A stretch of DNA of 64,000 nt from the IMG/VR virus record IMGVR_UViG_3300044974_000700, positions 1 to 64,000 of that record, one strand, 5' to 3'. Source of the DNA: a virus. The notes under the pieces are model-generated. The model made no database searches, was not told where the DNA came from, and was given only the letters and a program-made list of their open reading frames with translations. This document shows, piece after piece, positions 17,698 to 24,114 of the stretch. Numbering within the stretch: position 1 is the first letter of the stretch; every line of letters starts with the position of its first letter. Position numbers and translations under genes: made by a program.

Positions 17698-17868
17698 ATG
17701 TACTCATTTGATAACACTAATACAGAATACAAGTATGAAAGTATTCAACACGGATACGCCATAGAATACTATGATGAAGAAGAACCGCTAGAAATCTCAC
17801 TAGAGGAAATGCTAGAATTAGAAGATGAAGAAATGGAATTGGAAGAAATGGGTGAGATTTATGCCTAA
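17698..17868 (+). CDS. Very acidic small protein
   Basis: 56 residues, about one third Asp/Glu (LEDEEMELEEMGE). AAAGGAATAAAAATA precedes the ATG. Acidic small phage proteins often mimic DNA or bind basic host proteins; no specific evidence here. Overlaps the next gene by eight bases. Confidence 0.65.
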   Translation: MYSFDNTNTEYKYESIQHGYAIEYYDEEEPLEISLEEMLELEDEEMELEEMGEIYA

Positions 17869-17959
17869 GAATAAATGCTCTATGTGTTATGGTAGGGGCG
17901 TTATCTATGTAGGTAATCGCTATGAATACACAATAGAACCTTGTGAGTGTAAAGCATGA
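17861..17959 (+). CDS. Zinc-knuckle peptide, DnaJ-type CxxCxGxG
   Basis: 32 residues: CSMCYGRGVIY and EPCECK give two Cys pairs as in half of a DnaJ zinc finger. A paralogue lies at 19,029 (CDTCYGKGWLF, EPCDCN). Likely metal-binding; role unknown. Confidence 0.65.
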   Translation: MPKNKCSMCYGRGVIYVGNRYEYTIEPCECKA

Positions 17960-18069
17960 ATAGATTACTCACTAGCCTTGTTCAATTAGCCCTTGTCGTA
18001 CCCGCCCTAATTCTAGGGCGCATGGCTTGGGAAATGCTAAAAGAAGATGTGAGAGAACTCACAAAATAA
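17956..18069 (+). CDS. Single-span membrane peptide
   Basis: 37 residues. LVQLALVVPALILGRMAW spans the membrane, followed by a charged tail KEDVRELTK. ATGA overlap with the preceding gene indicates coupling. Confidence 0.6.
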   Translation: MNRLLTSLVQLALVVPALILGRMAWEMLKEDVRELTK

Positions 18070-18072
18070 TAC

Positions 18073-18081
18073 GGCGTGTCG
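18073..18081 (+). repeat. GCGTGTCG repeat, copy 3
   Basis: GGCGTGTCGCCTTGACA just upstream of the DnaA-box cluster. Confidence 0.6.
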
Positions 18082-18099
18082 CCTTGACAAAAGCTGATC

Positions 18100-18235
18100 C
18101 GCCCGCAGTCTTTTGCGGGCGTTATCCACAGGTTTATGCACAGCTGTGGAAATCCCCGAAATTTTGAGCGTAAGTTATCCACATGACCTAAATCACAAAA
18201 ATAGTTTTGCGACACGCCCGAGATTTGGGCAAAAA
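18100..18235. other. Candidate replication origin (DnaA-box cluster)
   Basis: Two perfect DnaA boxes TTATCCACA (18122-18130, 18175-18183), a one-mismatch box TTATGCACA (18134-18142) and an inverted near-box TGTGGAAAT (18145-18153) fall within 62 bases. A strong hairpin CGCCCGCA/TTGCGGGCG (18101-18121) sits on the left and the inverted repeat copy CGACACGCC (18210) on the right. No gene lies here (18,070-18,289). The box density is what an oriC-type site used by host DnaA would show. Confidence 0.65.
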
Positions 18236-18257
18236 TGTCAGACCCCTATGCTAGACT
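18236..18257 (+). promoter_or_regulatory. RecA-NDp/PafBC-like promoter, variant
   Basis: TGTCAGAC, 8 bases, TAGACT; nearly the same as the promoter at 16919; drives the gene at 18290. Confidence 0.6.
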
Positions 18258-18289
18258 AAAGTCATCAAAATAAAGAAAGGAAAACTTAA

Positions 18290-18421
18290 ATGAATAAAAT
18301 TTGTTGCTTCTGCGAAATAGAATTATCTGATGAAATTAAATTTTGCCCTAATTGCCTAGAATACAAAGGCGTAATGACTATTAAAGATTTTGAAACTTAC
18401 TATGGAGAAAGGATTTACTAA
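18290..18421 (+). CDS. Zinc-ribbon protein
   Basis: 43 residues after AAAGGAAAACTTAA. CCFCEIEL and FCPNCLEY form a CxxC...CxxC zinc ribbon. Small early zinc ribbons often bind nucleic acid or polymerase. Not assignable further. Confidence 0.7.
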   Translation: MNKICCFCEIELSDEIKFCPNCLEYKGVMTIKDFETYYGERIY

Positions 18422-18422
18422 A

Positions 18423-18545
18423 ATGGGATTTATTGAATTTGCTAGAATTGACGAAAATGGCGTTGAGTGGGTTAATCTTGAAAACGCTACTAATGACGAA
18501 TTACTAGATTTTGAAATTGCCCTCTTTCAAGAGGGGGCTTTGTGA
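18423..18545 (+). CDS. Hypothetical acidic protein
   Basis: 40 residues, start two bases after the previous stop, with GGAAAGG... upstream. Acidic, beta-alpha (FIEFARIDENGVEWVNLENA). Not recognised. Confidence 0.55.
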   Translation: MGFIEFARIDENGVEWVNLENATNDELLDFEIALFQEGAL

Positions 18546-18566
18546 TTTAATTCACACCGCTTAATC

Positions 18567-18575
18567 GGCGTGTCG
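18567..18575 (+). repeat. GCGTGTCG repeat, copy 4
   Basis: GGCGTGTCGATTTGATAAT, 58 bases before the gene at 18633. A TAAAAT box follows at 18600. Confidence 0.6.
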
Positions 18576-18632
18576 ATTTGATAATCCCGCCAAAATTTGC
18601 TAAAATCGCTCCCATAAATGAAAGGAAAACTA

Positions 18633-18848
18633 ATGAGAACTTACTCTATTGAGGATTTACTAGTAGGACAATTCTATCGCCCTACTTCTTATGCCCGCCG
18701 ATTTTTCGGTGGAGAAATAAATTTCGCTGAAAAGCGAGATGATGTCTGGGTAGGCACGGATTATCAAGCCTATTCAATTCGCTATCGTGTCGGTCAGTCA
18801 GTAAAAAATGAATGGGCTACCATAGCGGTAAAAGTCGCCGACTTATAA
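18633..18848 (+). CDS. Early protein, 'LLVGxxYR' family
   Basis: 71 residues from ATG 18633 (AAAGGA at 18621 fits this start better than the ATG at 18618). Paralogue of the 65-residue protein at 17,243: YSIEDLLVGQFYRPTS, GEINFAEK, YRVGQSVKNEWATIAVKVA. Function unknown. Confidence 0.75.
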   Translation: MRTYSIEDLLVGQFYRPTSYARRFFGGEINFAEKRDDVWVGTDYQAYSIRYRVGQSVKNEWATIAVKVADL

Positions 18849-18849
18849 A

Positions 18850-18871
18850 TGTCGGTGGCTTCCACTATAAT
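18850..18871 (+). promoter_or_regulatory. RecA-NDp/PafBC-like promoter
   Basis: TGTCGGTG, 8 bases, TATAAT. Leader AACGAAAGGAAAACTAAA then ATG 18899. Confidence 0.75.
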
Positions 18872-18898
18872 CCAATTACTAACGAAAGGAAAACTAAA

Positions 18899-19027
18899 AT
18901 GGATTTGATCGAATTTCGCAATTATGTAAAGGCTGAGCGTGAAGCAACACGCCAGCAAAACCTCACCGCAATTTTGTCGGTGGCTTCTGCTACAATTACA
19001 GACAACAACGAACGAAAGGAAAACTAA
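18899..19027 (+). CDS. Small early protein reading through the next promoter
   Basis: 42 residues. The start MDLIEFRNYVKAEREATRQQ is helical. The last 15 codons coincide with the next promoter (18975) and its leader, so ERKEN is simply the translated AACGAAAGGAAAAC leader. Either the stop drifted downstream or the overlap is regulatory. Confidence 0.55.
   Translation: MDLIEFRNYVKAEREATRQQNLTAILSVASATITDNNERKEN
18975..18996 (+). promoter_or_regulatory. RecA-NDp/PafBC-like promoter inside the preceding gene
   Basis: TGTCGGTG, 8 bases, TACAAT; leader AACGAAAGGAAAACTAAA then ATG 19029. Confidence 0.7.
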
Positions 19028-19028
19028 A

Positions 19029-19187
19029 ATGAAAGTAATTCACACTCTATCTTTTGACTGTGACACCTGCTATGGAAAAGGCTGGTTATTCTATGGCGGA
19101 AATGAGGATTATAATGTTGAACCTTGTGACTGTAATCCTAATTCTGATTTTGATGGCTCACTATTCACGAACGGAGAAAACGAATAA
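19029..19187 (+). CDS. Zinc-knuckle protein, DnaJ-type
   Basis: 52 residues. CDTCYGKGWLFYGG and EPCDCNPN give the CxxCxGxG...CxC plan, matching the peptide at 17,861. TAATG overlap couples it to the next gene. Confidence 0.65.
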   Translation: MKVIHTLSFDCDTCYGKGWLFYGGNEDYNVEPCDCNPNSDFDGSLFTNGENE

Positions 19188-19393
19188 TGTATAAAATAAC
19201 TGTTGCCTATGATGAAAACGCTCCCCACTATAATCAACAATTTTCAGATGAACTAGAGGCTCACAAAAGTTTTGCTAGTTATGTGGATTGGGGATTTGCT
19301 AACGAATACTCAACTGTAAATCTTTTTACACCTAACGGAAAATGCTATACAAAAATTTTCTATCGTGAAGGTAGAAGGGTGGTTGAAAAATAA
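19187..19393 (+). CDS. Hypothetical protein
   Basis: 68 residues, beta-alpha-beta-like (MYKITVAYDENAP, FSDELEAHKSFASYV, STVNLFTPNGKCYTKIF). Overlaps genes at both ends. Not recognised. Confidence 0.65.
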   Translation: MYKITVAYDENAPHYNQQFSDELEAHKSFASYVDWGFANEYSTVNLFTPNGKCYTKIFYREGRRVVEK

Positions 19394-19581
19394 TGATGAC
19401 ACGCAAAGACTATGTTGCTACCGCAGAAATTCTGCGGTATGTATCAGATAAAACTCACCCTGCTGTATTTTCTAAAATGGTTGTAGATTTTGCGGAGATG
19501 TTCGCAAAAGATAATCCAAAATTTGACGCAACAAAATTTTATTCCGCAAGTAATTATAAAATTCCAAGTTTTAGGAGTTGA
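19393..19581 (+). CDS. Conserved small actinophage protein
   Basis: 62 residues. The plan 'DYVATAEILRYV ... VVDFAEMFAKDNPKFDATKF' is one I recognise from many actinophages (short helix, then FAxMxAxDNPxFDxxxF). Function not known to me. May start at either of two adjacent ATGs. Confidence 0.7.
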   Translation: MMTRKDYVATAEILRYVSDKTHPAVFSKMVVDFAEMFAKDNPKFDATKFYSASNYKIPSFRS

Positions 19582-19582
19582 A

Positions 19583-19729
19583 ATGAAATTACCAAATAAA
19601 GAAAGAATAAAAAAAGTTTTGGAAATTCGCCGCAGTAATGCGGCGCAGCCAATTCCTAGTAAAAAAGTTTATTCACGAAAACGAAAACATAAAAAAACCG
19701 CAGTCGGAAAATCTATGAATTGGGATTAG
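19583..19729 (+). CDS. Small basic protein
   Basis: 48 residues, strongly basic (KERIKKVLEIRRSN, KKVYSRKRKHKKTAVGK), AGGAG before the ATG. Charge suggests nucleic-acid binding. No fold recognised. Confidence 0.6.
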   Translation: MKLPNKERIKKVLEIRRSNAAQPIPSKKVYSRKRKHKKTAVGKSMNWD

Positions 19730-19747
19730 TTGAAATTTCAACTAAGC

Positions 19748-19790
19748 GCCCGCAAAAGACTGTGGGGGCCAAAAGCTCGTTACGTCAAGT
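19748..19790 (+). repeat. Intergenic module GCCCGCA-TGTGGGGGC-TTACGTCA, copy 1
   Basis: CCCGCAAAAGACTGTGGGGGC followed by AAGCTCGTTACGTCAAG. The same order recurs at 21900, 22749, 23994 and 25702, each time between a gene end and a RecA-NDp-like promoter. Confidence 0.7.
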
Positions 19791-19863
19791 CAGAAATATG
19801 CTGGAAATTTGTGAGGTTTATCACAAAAAATAATTTCCGACACGCCGATACTCAAATAGAAAT

Positions 19864-19885
19864 TGTCAGTAATCTAATGTATAAT
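19864..19885 (+). promoter_or_regulatory. RecA-NDp/PafBC-like promoter
   Basis: TGTCAGTA, 8 bases, TATAAT; leader AACGAAAGGAAAAAA then ATG 19916. Confidence 0.7.
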
Positions 19886-19915
19886 TCCAACCATAACAAC
19901 AACGAAAGGAAAAAA

Positions 19916-20167
19916 ATGACAGACACAACTAACTGGGCTAAATACCCATTCACCGTAGATGGTGTGGAATTCGTATCACTACTAGACCCTAATGGCTCTA
20001 TGTATCAACAGGTATCTCGCATTCCTGCTTCTCTATTTACTACTATGAACGAGGGCGCTATCCGTGAAATCGTCGGTAAAGTTTCTCTAATGTCTAAGTC
20101 TGAAATTCAAGCAGAACTAGACCGTGTAAATGACGGATACTCTCAGGCTTATTTAGCCTTAGCCTAA
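19916..20167 (+). CDS. Hypothetical early protein
   Basis: 83 residues from ATG 19916, chosen for its leader; a longer TTG frame would read through the promoter. Contains FTVDGVEFVSLLDPNGSM and IREIVGKVSLMSKSEIQAEL. Not recognised. Confidence 0.7.
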   Translation: MTDTTNWAKYPFTVDGVEFVSLLDPNGSMYQQVSRIPASLFTTMNEGAIREIVGKVSLMSKSEIQAELDRVNDGYSQAYLALA

Positions 20168-20169
20168 AA

Positions 20170-20191
20170 TGTCGGTGGGCTAGTGTATAAT
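20170..20191 (+). promoter_or_regulatory. RecA-NDp/PafBC-like promoter with inverted repeat
   Basis: TGTCGGTG, 8 bases, TATAAT. A perfect inverted repeat GTGGGCTAG/CTAGCCCAC brackets the -10 box. Leader AACGAAAGGGAATT then ATG 20223. Confidence 0.75.
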
Positions 20192-20222
20192 CTAGCCCAC
20201 TAACAACAAACGAAAGGGAATT

Positions 20223-20495
20223 ATGTTATCAACTGCTTCTGCTCTACTTGAGGCTACTCAAGAGGGAATAATTGGCGATGAACAAATGGAACTTGCTTCT
20301 TTTATTGTAAATGCTCGCCACGAACTAGACCAAGAACAATTTGCTAAAGCGATGTTTATGTATGCTACTGCTATTGCTTCATGCGTAACTGATAAAGTTA
20401 CTAAAGTGTTACTAACTGAAACACAATTTAGAGAACTAATTGAAACTATTGACGAAATGGAAACAATGTCTAACGAGGTGTTAAATGGGAAGTAA
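20223..20495 (+). CDS. Hypothetical helical protein
   Basis: 90 residues, helical throughout (STASALLEATQEGI, IVNARHELDQEQFAKAMFMY, FRELIETIDEMETMSNEV). Overlaps the next gene by 11 bases. Not recognised. Confidence 0.65.
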   Translation: MLSTASALLEATQEGIIGDEQMELASFIVNARHELDQEQFAKAMFMYATAIASCVTDKVTKVLLTETQFRELIETIDEMETMSNEVLNGK

Positions 20496-20748
20496 TTTTG
20501 CTACTGATTTAGCTGACTATGATTTAGGATTAGATTTATCTACTGCCTTAGAGATACACTTAACTTCTAATCATTACCCGCCCATTCCTAAAACTATGGT
20601 GCTTCCTTGTATTGAGGCGCTTGAGGCTTATTGGGAGGATGAAACTGATCGTGAGATACCTATGCCCGAAGGCGTATCCTACAAAGGTGGGAATACCGCA
20701 CCAGCATGGGCTATTATTGAACAACACCACCTAGAGGCGTGGCTATAA
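20485..20748 (+). CDS. Hypothetical acidic protein
   Basis: 87 residues, acidic; HLTSNHYPPIPKTMVLPCIE and MPEGVSYKGGNTAPAWAIIE are reminiscent of conserved actinophage small proteins, but I cannot name the family. Coupled to the gene before it. Confidence 0.65.
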   Translation: MGSNFATDLADYDLGLDLSTALEIHLTSNHYPPIPKTMVLPCIEALEAYWEDETDREIPMPEGVSYKGGNTAPAWAIIEQHHLEAWL

Positions 20749-20752
20749 AAAA

Positions 20753-20774
20753 TGTCGGTGGGGTGGTGTATAAT
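20753..20774 (+). promoter_or_regulatory. RecA-NDp/PafBC-like promoter
   Basis: TGTCGGTG, 8 bases, TATAAT, with GGGTG/CACCC around the -10. Leader AACGAAAGGAAACAA then ATG 20804. Confidence 0.75.
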
Positions 20775-20803
20775 CACCCTGTCAAACTAACGAAAGGAAA
20801 CAA

Positions 20804-20950
20804 ATGCTAGAAATCGGACAAACCTATACAACCACTACGAGTGGAATTGTTGGAATTATCAAGGCGATTGATAATCACCCAAGTGGAGTAAATCGTATTC
20901 TCCTTGATGTAAATGGCGCAGAACGCTGGACAAGCGCACCTGCTAACTAA
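20804..20950 (+). CDS. Small beta-rich protein
   Basis: 48 residues; LEIGQTYTTTTSGIVGIIKA, IDNHPSGVNRILLDVNG, with a terminal strand. The 'GxxY' start resembles the LLVGxxYR proteins at 17,243 and 18,633, suggesting a shared small barrel. Function unknown. Confidence 0.6.
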   Translation: MLEIGQTYTTTTSGIVGIIKAIDNHPSGVNRILLDVNGAERWTSAPAN

Positions 20951-20978
20951 CAACTAAATAGGCAGGGCTCACCTAAAA

Positions 20979-21000
20979 TGTCGGTGGGCTCTGCTATAAT
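20979..21000 (+). promoter_or_regulatory. RecA-NDp/PafBC-like promoter
   Basis: TGTCGGTG, 8 bases, TATAAT; leader AACGAAAGGAAATCAA then ATG 21033. Confidence 0.75.
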
Positions 21001-21032
21001 AAAGAACTAAAACCATAACGAAAGGAAATCAA

Positions 21033-21455
21033 ATGGCTAGAAATGGAAAAGCGATAAATGTAAAAATCGCTACAACTAAAGTAATCAAGGCACTAGAGGG
21101 TGCGTTGGCTAAGTTAGAAAAAGAGTTTGCTTCACAAGAGGCAAATGAGGCTAAGCACGACAAGGCAGTAAAGGCATGGAATAAAGAGGTTGCTAAACTT
21201 GCTATGTCTGCTATCAACAAGGCAGAGGATTTGTCTGCTCATACAAGATACAATGGCGAAATCCAAGTATCTTTCTCACTACCTAAAAACTCTATTGAAA
21301 TACCTGCTGAACCTAAGAAAGACTATGTGTCTATCCATGAGTGGCAGTATCGTGAGAATAAAGAGGAAATTGAGAACGCAATTCGTATTCTCAAGATGAC
21401 AGATGAGGAAGTCGTAAGCACTTCTACTTACAACGCTATCGCTCGTTATCTCTAA
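21033..21455 (+). CDS. Conserved actinophage coiled-coil protein
   Basis: 140 residues. The start ARNGKAINVKIATTKVIKAL and a helical region with Ala/Lys/Glu repeats (EGALAKLEKEFASQE, NKEVAKLAMSAINKAE) match a family I have seen in many actinophages. The second half has EWQYRENKEEIENAIRIL and EVVSTSTYNAIARYL. Function unknown. Confidence 0.72.
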   Translation: MARNGKAINVKIATTKVIKALEGALAKLEKEFASQEANEAKHDKAVKAWNKEVAKLAMSAINKAEDLSAHTRYNGEIQVSFSLPKNSIEIPAEPKKDYVSIHEWQYRENKEEIENAIRILKMTDEEVVSTSTYNAIARYL

Positions 21456-21461
21456 TAAAAT

Positions 21462-21488
21462 GGGGGCTAGACAAAATCTAGCCCCCTA
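21462..21488 (+). terminator. Rho-independent-type hairpin
   Basis: GGGGGCTAGA/TCTAGCCCCC with a five-base loop, right after the stop at 21455. It is followed by a TAGAAT box (21491), so it may also overlap a weak promoter. Confidence 0.6.
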
Positions 21489-21582
21489 TGTTAGAATACT
21501 CTAACGCAAAAGAACCCTGACCTGAGTAAGTCAAGTGATAAACTGCTCAACCAATTATCCCTACTAACAGAAAGTAAAAAAA

Positions 21583-21840
21583 ATGCGTAATAGATTTAGA
21601 ATTGAAATCTATGATGAAAATAAGTTAAACGATTTAACTCTTTACTCAGAACAAGGCGTAGATAAAGAATACTTAACTGAAATGGTGTTTTCTAATTTAT
21701 CTCAATTTTCTGGTAAAGTAAAAGCATATGTCTATGATGAATTAAAAAAGAAAAAGACAGTTGCTTTATTAATACCTGAAGAAACTGTAACTAAATATAA
21801 ACCAAAACAATTAACTAGAATTGAGTTAGGTTTAATTTAA
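21583..21840 (+). CDS. Hypothetical protein
   Basis: 85 residues, beta-alpha plan (FRIEIYDENKLNDLTLYSEQ, YLTEMVFSNLSQFSGKVKAY, TVALLIPEETVTKYK). AGAAAGTAAAAAA precedes the ATG. Not recognised. Confidence 0.6.
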   Translation: MRNRFRIEIYDENKLNDLTLYSEQGVDKEYLTEMVFSNLSQFSGKVKAYVYDELKKKKTVALLIPEETVTKYKPKQLTRIELGLI

Positions 21841-21843
21841 AAT

Positions 21844-21890
21844 AATTGGGGCGGGTTTGAACTGTGTAATCATCTAGATCCCCGCCCCAA
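21844..21890 (+). terminator. Large GC-rich hairpin
   Basis: TTGGGGCGGG pairs with CCCGCCCCAA across a 26-base loop, followed by TCAAATTTTG. Confidence 0.65.
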
Positions 21891-21899
21891 TCAAATTTT

Positions 21900-21940
21900 G
21901 CCCGCAAAGACTGTGGGGGCACAAAGCTCTTTACGTCAAA
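21900..21940 (+). repeat. Intergenic module, copy 2
   Basis: GCCCGCAAAGACTGTGGGGG then AAGCTCTTTACGTCAAA; precedes the promoter at 21970. Confidence 0.7.
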
Positions 21941-21969
21941 TTATAAAAATCCCTTAAATTAATTGTAAA

Positions 21970-21991
21970 TGTCAGTGGCACCTGTTATAAT
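21970..21991 (+). promoter_or_regulatory. RecA-NDp/PafBC-like promoter
   Basis: TGTCAGTG, 8 bases, TATAAT; leader AGCGAAAGGAAAAGT then ATG 22015. Confidence 0.75.
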
Positions 21992-22014
21992 AATGGCCTA
22001 GCGAAAGGAAAAGT

Positions 22015-22731
22015 ATGTTAAAACGCTCGAAAGATAGAAAGGTCGCTAATGCCGTCTCCCCTAATGGAAAAACCCCAACAATTGCCAACACTTTTGGATT
22101 GCCTGCTGGAAAGAATTTCTCGTGTCCTGGTGCCACAAGTATTTGTGAAAGCGTATGCTACGCAGGAAAACTTGAAAAAGTCTACAAGGGAGTAAAAGCC
22201 GTACTCTTACACAATTGGGAATTGCTACGCAATGCAGACCATGACACTATGGTATCCCTAATTGATAGCATGATTGTGGAATTCAAGGCGGAATGCGATA
22301 AGCGTTCTGCAGATAAACTATTCCGCATTCACTGGGATGGCGATTTCTTTAATGATACTTATGCATATGCGTGGAAGACAGTAATCGAAAGCCATAAGGA
22401 TGTTCAATTTTGGGTATATACTCGTGTCTCTTCTGCCGCCGTCATTCTAAAAGATATTTCTAACCTATCTCTTTATTATTCTACCGATGATGAGAATAAA
22501 GATATTGCTGCAGGCCTACGCAATGAACACGGTACACGTCTTGCATATTTAGGAAAAACTTTTGCAGTCACCGAAACTACTATGAAAGAATTAACGGGTA
22601 AAGTGGGTGCAAAGTGTCCTGAAAATAATAAATCAATTCCGCTAATATCTACTAATGGTAGCGCATGTGTATCATGCGGATTGTGTGTATTTAATAAAGC
22701 AGATATTCGATTTTCTGCAAGCAAAAAATAA
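22015..22731 (+). CDS. GP88-family phage protein
   Basis: 238 residues. Matches the mycobacteriophage 'gene product 88' family: NTFGLPAGKNFSCPGATSIC followed by ESVCYAGK, giving Cys residues as in CPGAxxxCxxxCYA. Later come LFRIHWDGDFFND and FWVYTRVSSAAVIL and a C-terminal CVSCGLCVFNK. Two Cys clusters suggest metal or Fe-S binding. The biochemical role is not established as far as I know. It has its own strong promoter. Confidence 0.85.
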   Translation: MLKRSKDRKVANAVSPNGKTPTIANTFGLPAGKNFSCPGATSICESVCYAGKLEKVYKGVKAVLLHNWELLRNADHDTMVSLIDSMIVEFKAECDKRSADKLFRIHWDGDFFNDTYAYAWKTVIESHKDVQFWVYTRVSSAAVILKDISNLSLYYSTDDENKDIAAGLRNEHGTRLAYLGKTFAVTETTMKELTGKVGAKCPENNKSIPLISTNGSACVSCGLCVFNKADIRFSASKK

Positions 22732-22748
22732 GATCGGCAGCGAAAGCT

Positions 22749-22790
22749 GCCCGCAAGAACTGTGGGGGCGCCGAGCTCTTTACGTCAAGT
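22749..22790 (+). repeat. Intergenic module, copy 3
   Basis: GCCCGCAAGAACTGTGGGGG then GAGCTCTTTACGTCAAG; precedes the promoter at 22869. Confidence 0.7.
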
Positions 22791-22868
22791 CCAAAACACC
22801 CCTGGATTTTGTGATAATGCTCACAGATGTCCAATTTGCCCCATCTTACATCTAATCTATTGCCAAAT

Positions 22869-22890
22869 GTCGGTGGGGTAGTGTATAATT
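22869..22890 (+). promoter_or_regulatory. RecA-NDp/PafBC-like promoter
   Basis: TGTCGGTG, 8 bases, TATAAT; leader AATGAAAGGAAATAAATTC then ATG 22925. Confidence 0.75.
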
Positions 22891-22924
22891 CAGATTCAAT
22901 CTAACAATGAAAGGAAATAAATTC

Positions 22925-23935
22925 ATGGCTCACAACCTAGAAATGAATGGCAACGATGTTGCTTTTGCCCTACGTGGCACACCTGCTTGGCATAATCTTG
23001 CCAATCGTATCTTCTCACAAGATGAAGACGTATCAACTCAACTAATGCTAGATGAGGCTAAACTTTCCAATTGGGATGTTCGCTTATCTCCATTATCCGA
23101 TTTTGTTCCTGCTGATTGGAATGAAACTTCAGATTCACAATTAGTTATTAGAACTAATCCATTTACAAATGGAACTGATGTTTTATCTACTGTAGGCTCA
23201 CGATATAAAGTGGTTCAGAATGAAGAACTATTTTCATTCGCTGATAATATCCTAGATGGCGATTCTCGCTGTGCTTGGGAATCTGCTGGTTCATTAAAGA
23301 ATGGTAAAGTCGTTTTCGGCTCCCTTACTGTTCCCCGTGAAATGGTATTAGACCCACAAGGTGCTAACGATACAACAAAATTGTATCTAATCGTTTGGAC
23401 ATCTCACGATGGTTCTGTCGCTGTTCAAGCAGCAATCACGCCTGTGCGTGTTGTATGCCAAAACACTTTGAATCTCGCAATGCGCTCTGCTAAGCAATCT
23501 TTCAAGATTCGCCATACTCAGACCGCTGAGGGTAAGATTCAAATCGCTCGTGAAACTCTTGGTCTAACTCTTGGATACTTTGATGCGTTCGAGAAAGAGG
23601 CTCAGGAATTGTTCAAGTCAGAAATTACTGATAAGCAATTTTCTGAACTTATCAAGACTATTTATCCTAAGCCTGCGGAAGATGCTTCCAAATTGGCTTT
23701 AACTAAGTGGGAGAATAAAGTTGTCTTGCTTGATGACCTTTATCATAATTCTCCAACGAATGCTAATATCAAGGGAACTAAGTGGGGCGCATTCAACGCT
23801 CTAACTGAACGCCTTGATTATTTCCGACCAACTCGGAAAAATAATTCAGAATCTAAGTGGGCTTCTGCTTCAGGTTTTGACCCGATTATTACTGCTGAGA
23901 AAAATAAAATTCTTCAAGTTGTAAAATCATTCTAA
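22925..23935 (+). CDS. DUF932 phage/plasmid-like protein
   Basis: 336 residues from ATG 22925, chosen because AAAGGAA lies ten bases upstream; an ATG at 22907 overlaps that site. The N-terminus (MAHNLEMNGNDVAFALRGTP, AWHNLANRIF) and GSRYKVVQNEELFSFADNIL, ITPVRVVCQNTLNLAM and the C-terminal KWGAFNALTERLDYF region are the DUF932/TIGR03299 signature. The family is common in phages and plasmids; its role is not settled. One of the best expressed-looking early genes by promoter quality. Confidence 0.9.
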   Translation: MAHNLEMNGNDVAFALRGTPAWHNLANRIFSQDEDVSTQLMLDEAKLSNWDVRLSPLSDFVPADWNETSDSQLVIRTNPFTNGTDVLSTVGSRYKVVQNEELFSFADNILDGDSRCAWESAGSLKNGKVVFGSLTVPREMVLDPQGANDTTKLYLIVWTSHDGSVAVQAAITPVRVVCQNTLNLAMRSAKQSFKIRHTQTAEGKIQIARETLGLTLGYFDAFEKEAQELFKSEITDKQFSELIKTIYPKPAEDASKLALTKWENKVVLLDDLYHNSPTNANIKGTKWGAFNALTERLDYFRPTRKNNSESKWASASGFDPIITAEKNKILQVVKSF

Positions 23936-23937
23936 AG

Positions 23938-23963
23938 AATGGGGCCCCGCAAGGGGCCCCTCC
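23938..23963 (+). terminator. Rho-independent-type hairpin
   Basis: GGGGCCCC-GCAA-GGGGCCCC followed by TCCTCTTTG, three bases after the DUF932 stop. Confidence 0.75.
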
Positions 23964-23993
23964 TCTTTGATCTAATTTGACAAAGCTGCAAAA

Positions 23994-24045
23994 CGCCCGC
24001 AGAAGCTAAAGGCAGAAAATGTGTTTTACGTCACATTTTAAAAAT
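23994..24045 (+). repeat. Intergenic module, copy 4 (degenerate)
   Basis: GCCCGCAGAAGCTAAAGGC followed by TTTTACGTCACATTTT; precedes the promoter at 24066. Confidence 0.6.
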
Positions 24046-24065
24046 CCTCTAAAACCCTGGACTTT

Positions 24066-24087
24066 TGTCAGTGAGGTCCGCTATAAT
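24066..24087 (+). promoter_or_regulatory. RecA-NDp/PafBC-like promoter
   Basis: TGTCAGTG, 8 bases, TATAAT; leader AACGAAAGGAATAAA then ATG 24115. Heads an operon of five overlapping or abutting genes. Confidence 0.75.
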
Positions 24088-24114
24088 ACTCCACATAACA
24101 ACGAAAGGAATAAA

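Noticed and set aside
19730-19915. N-terminal extension of the 83-residue protein
   Set aside because: It would translate the intergenic cassette and the promoter at 19864.
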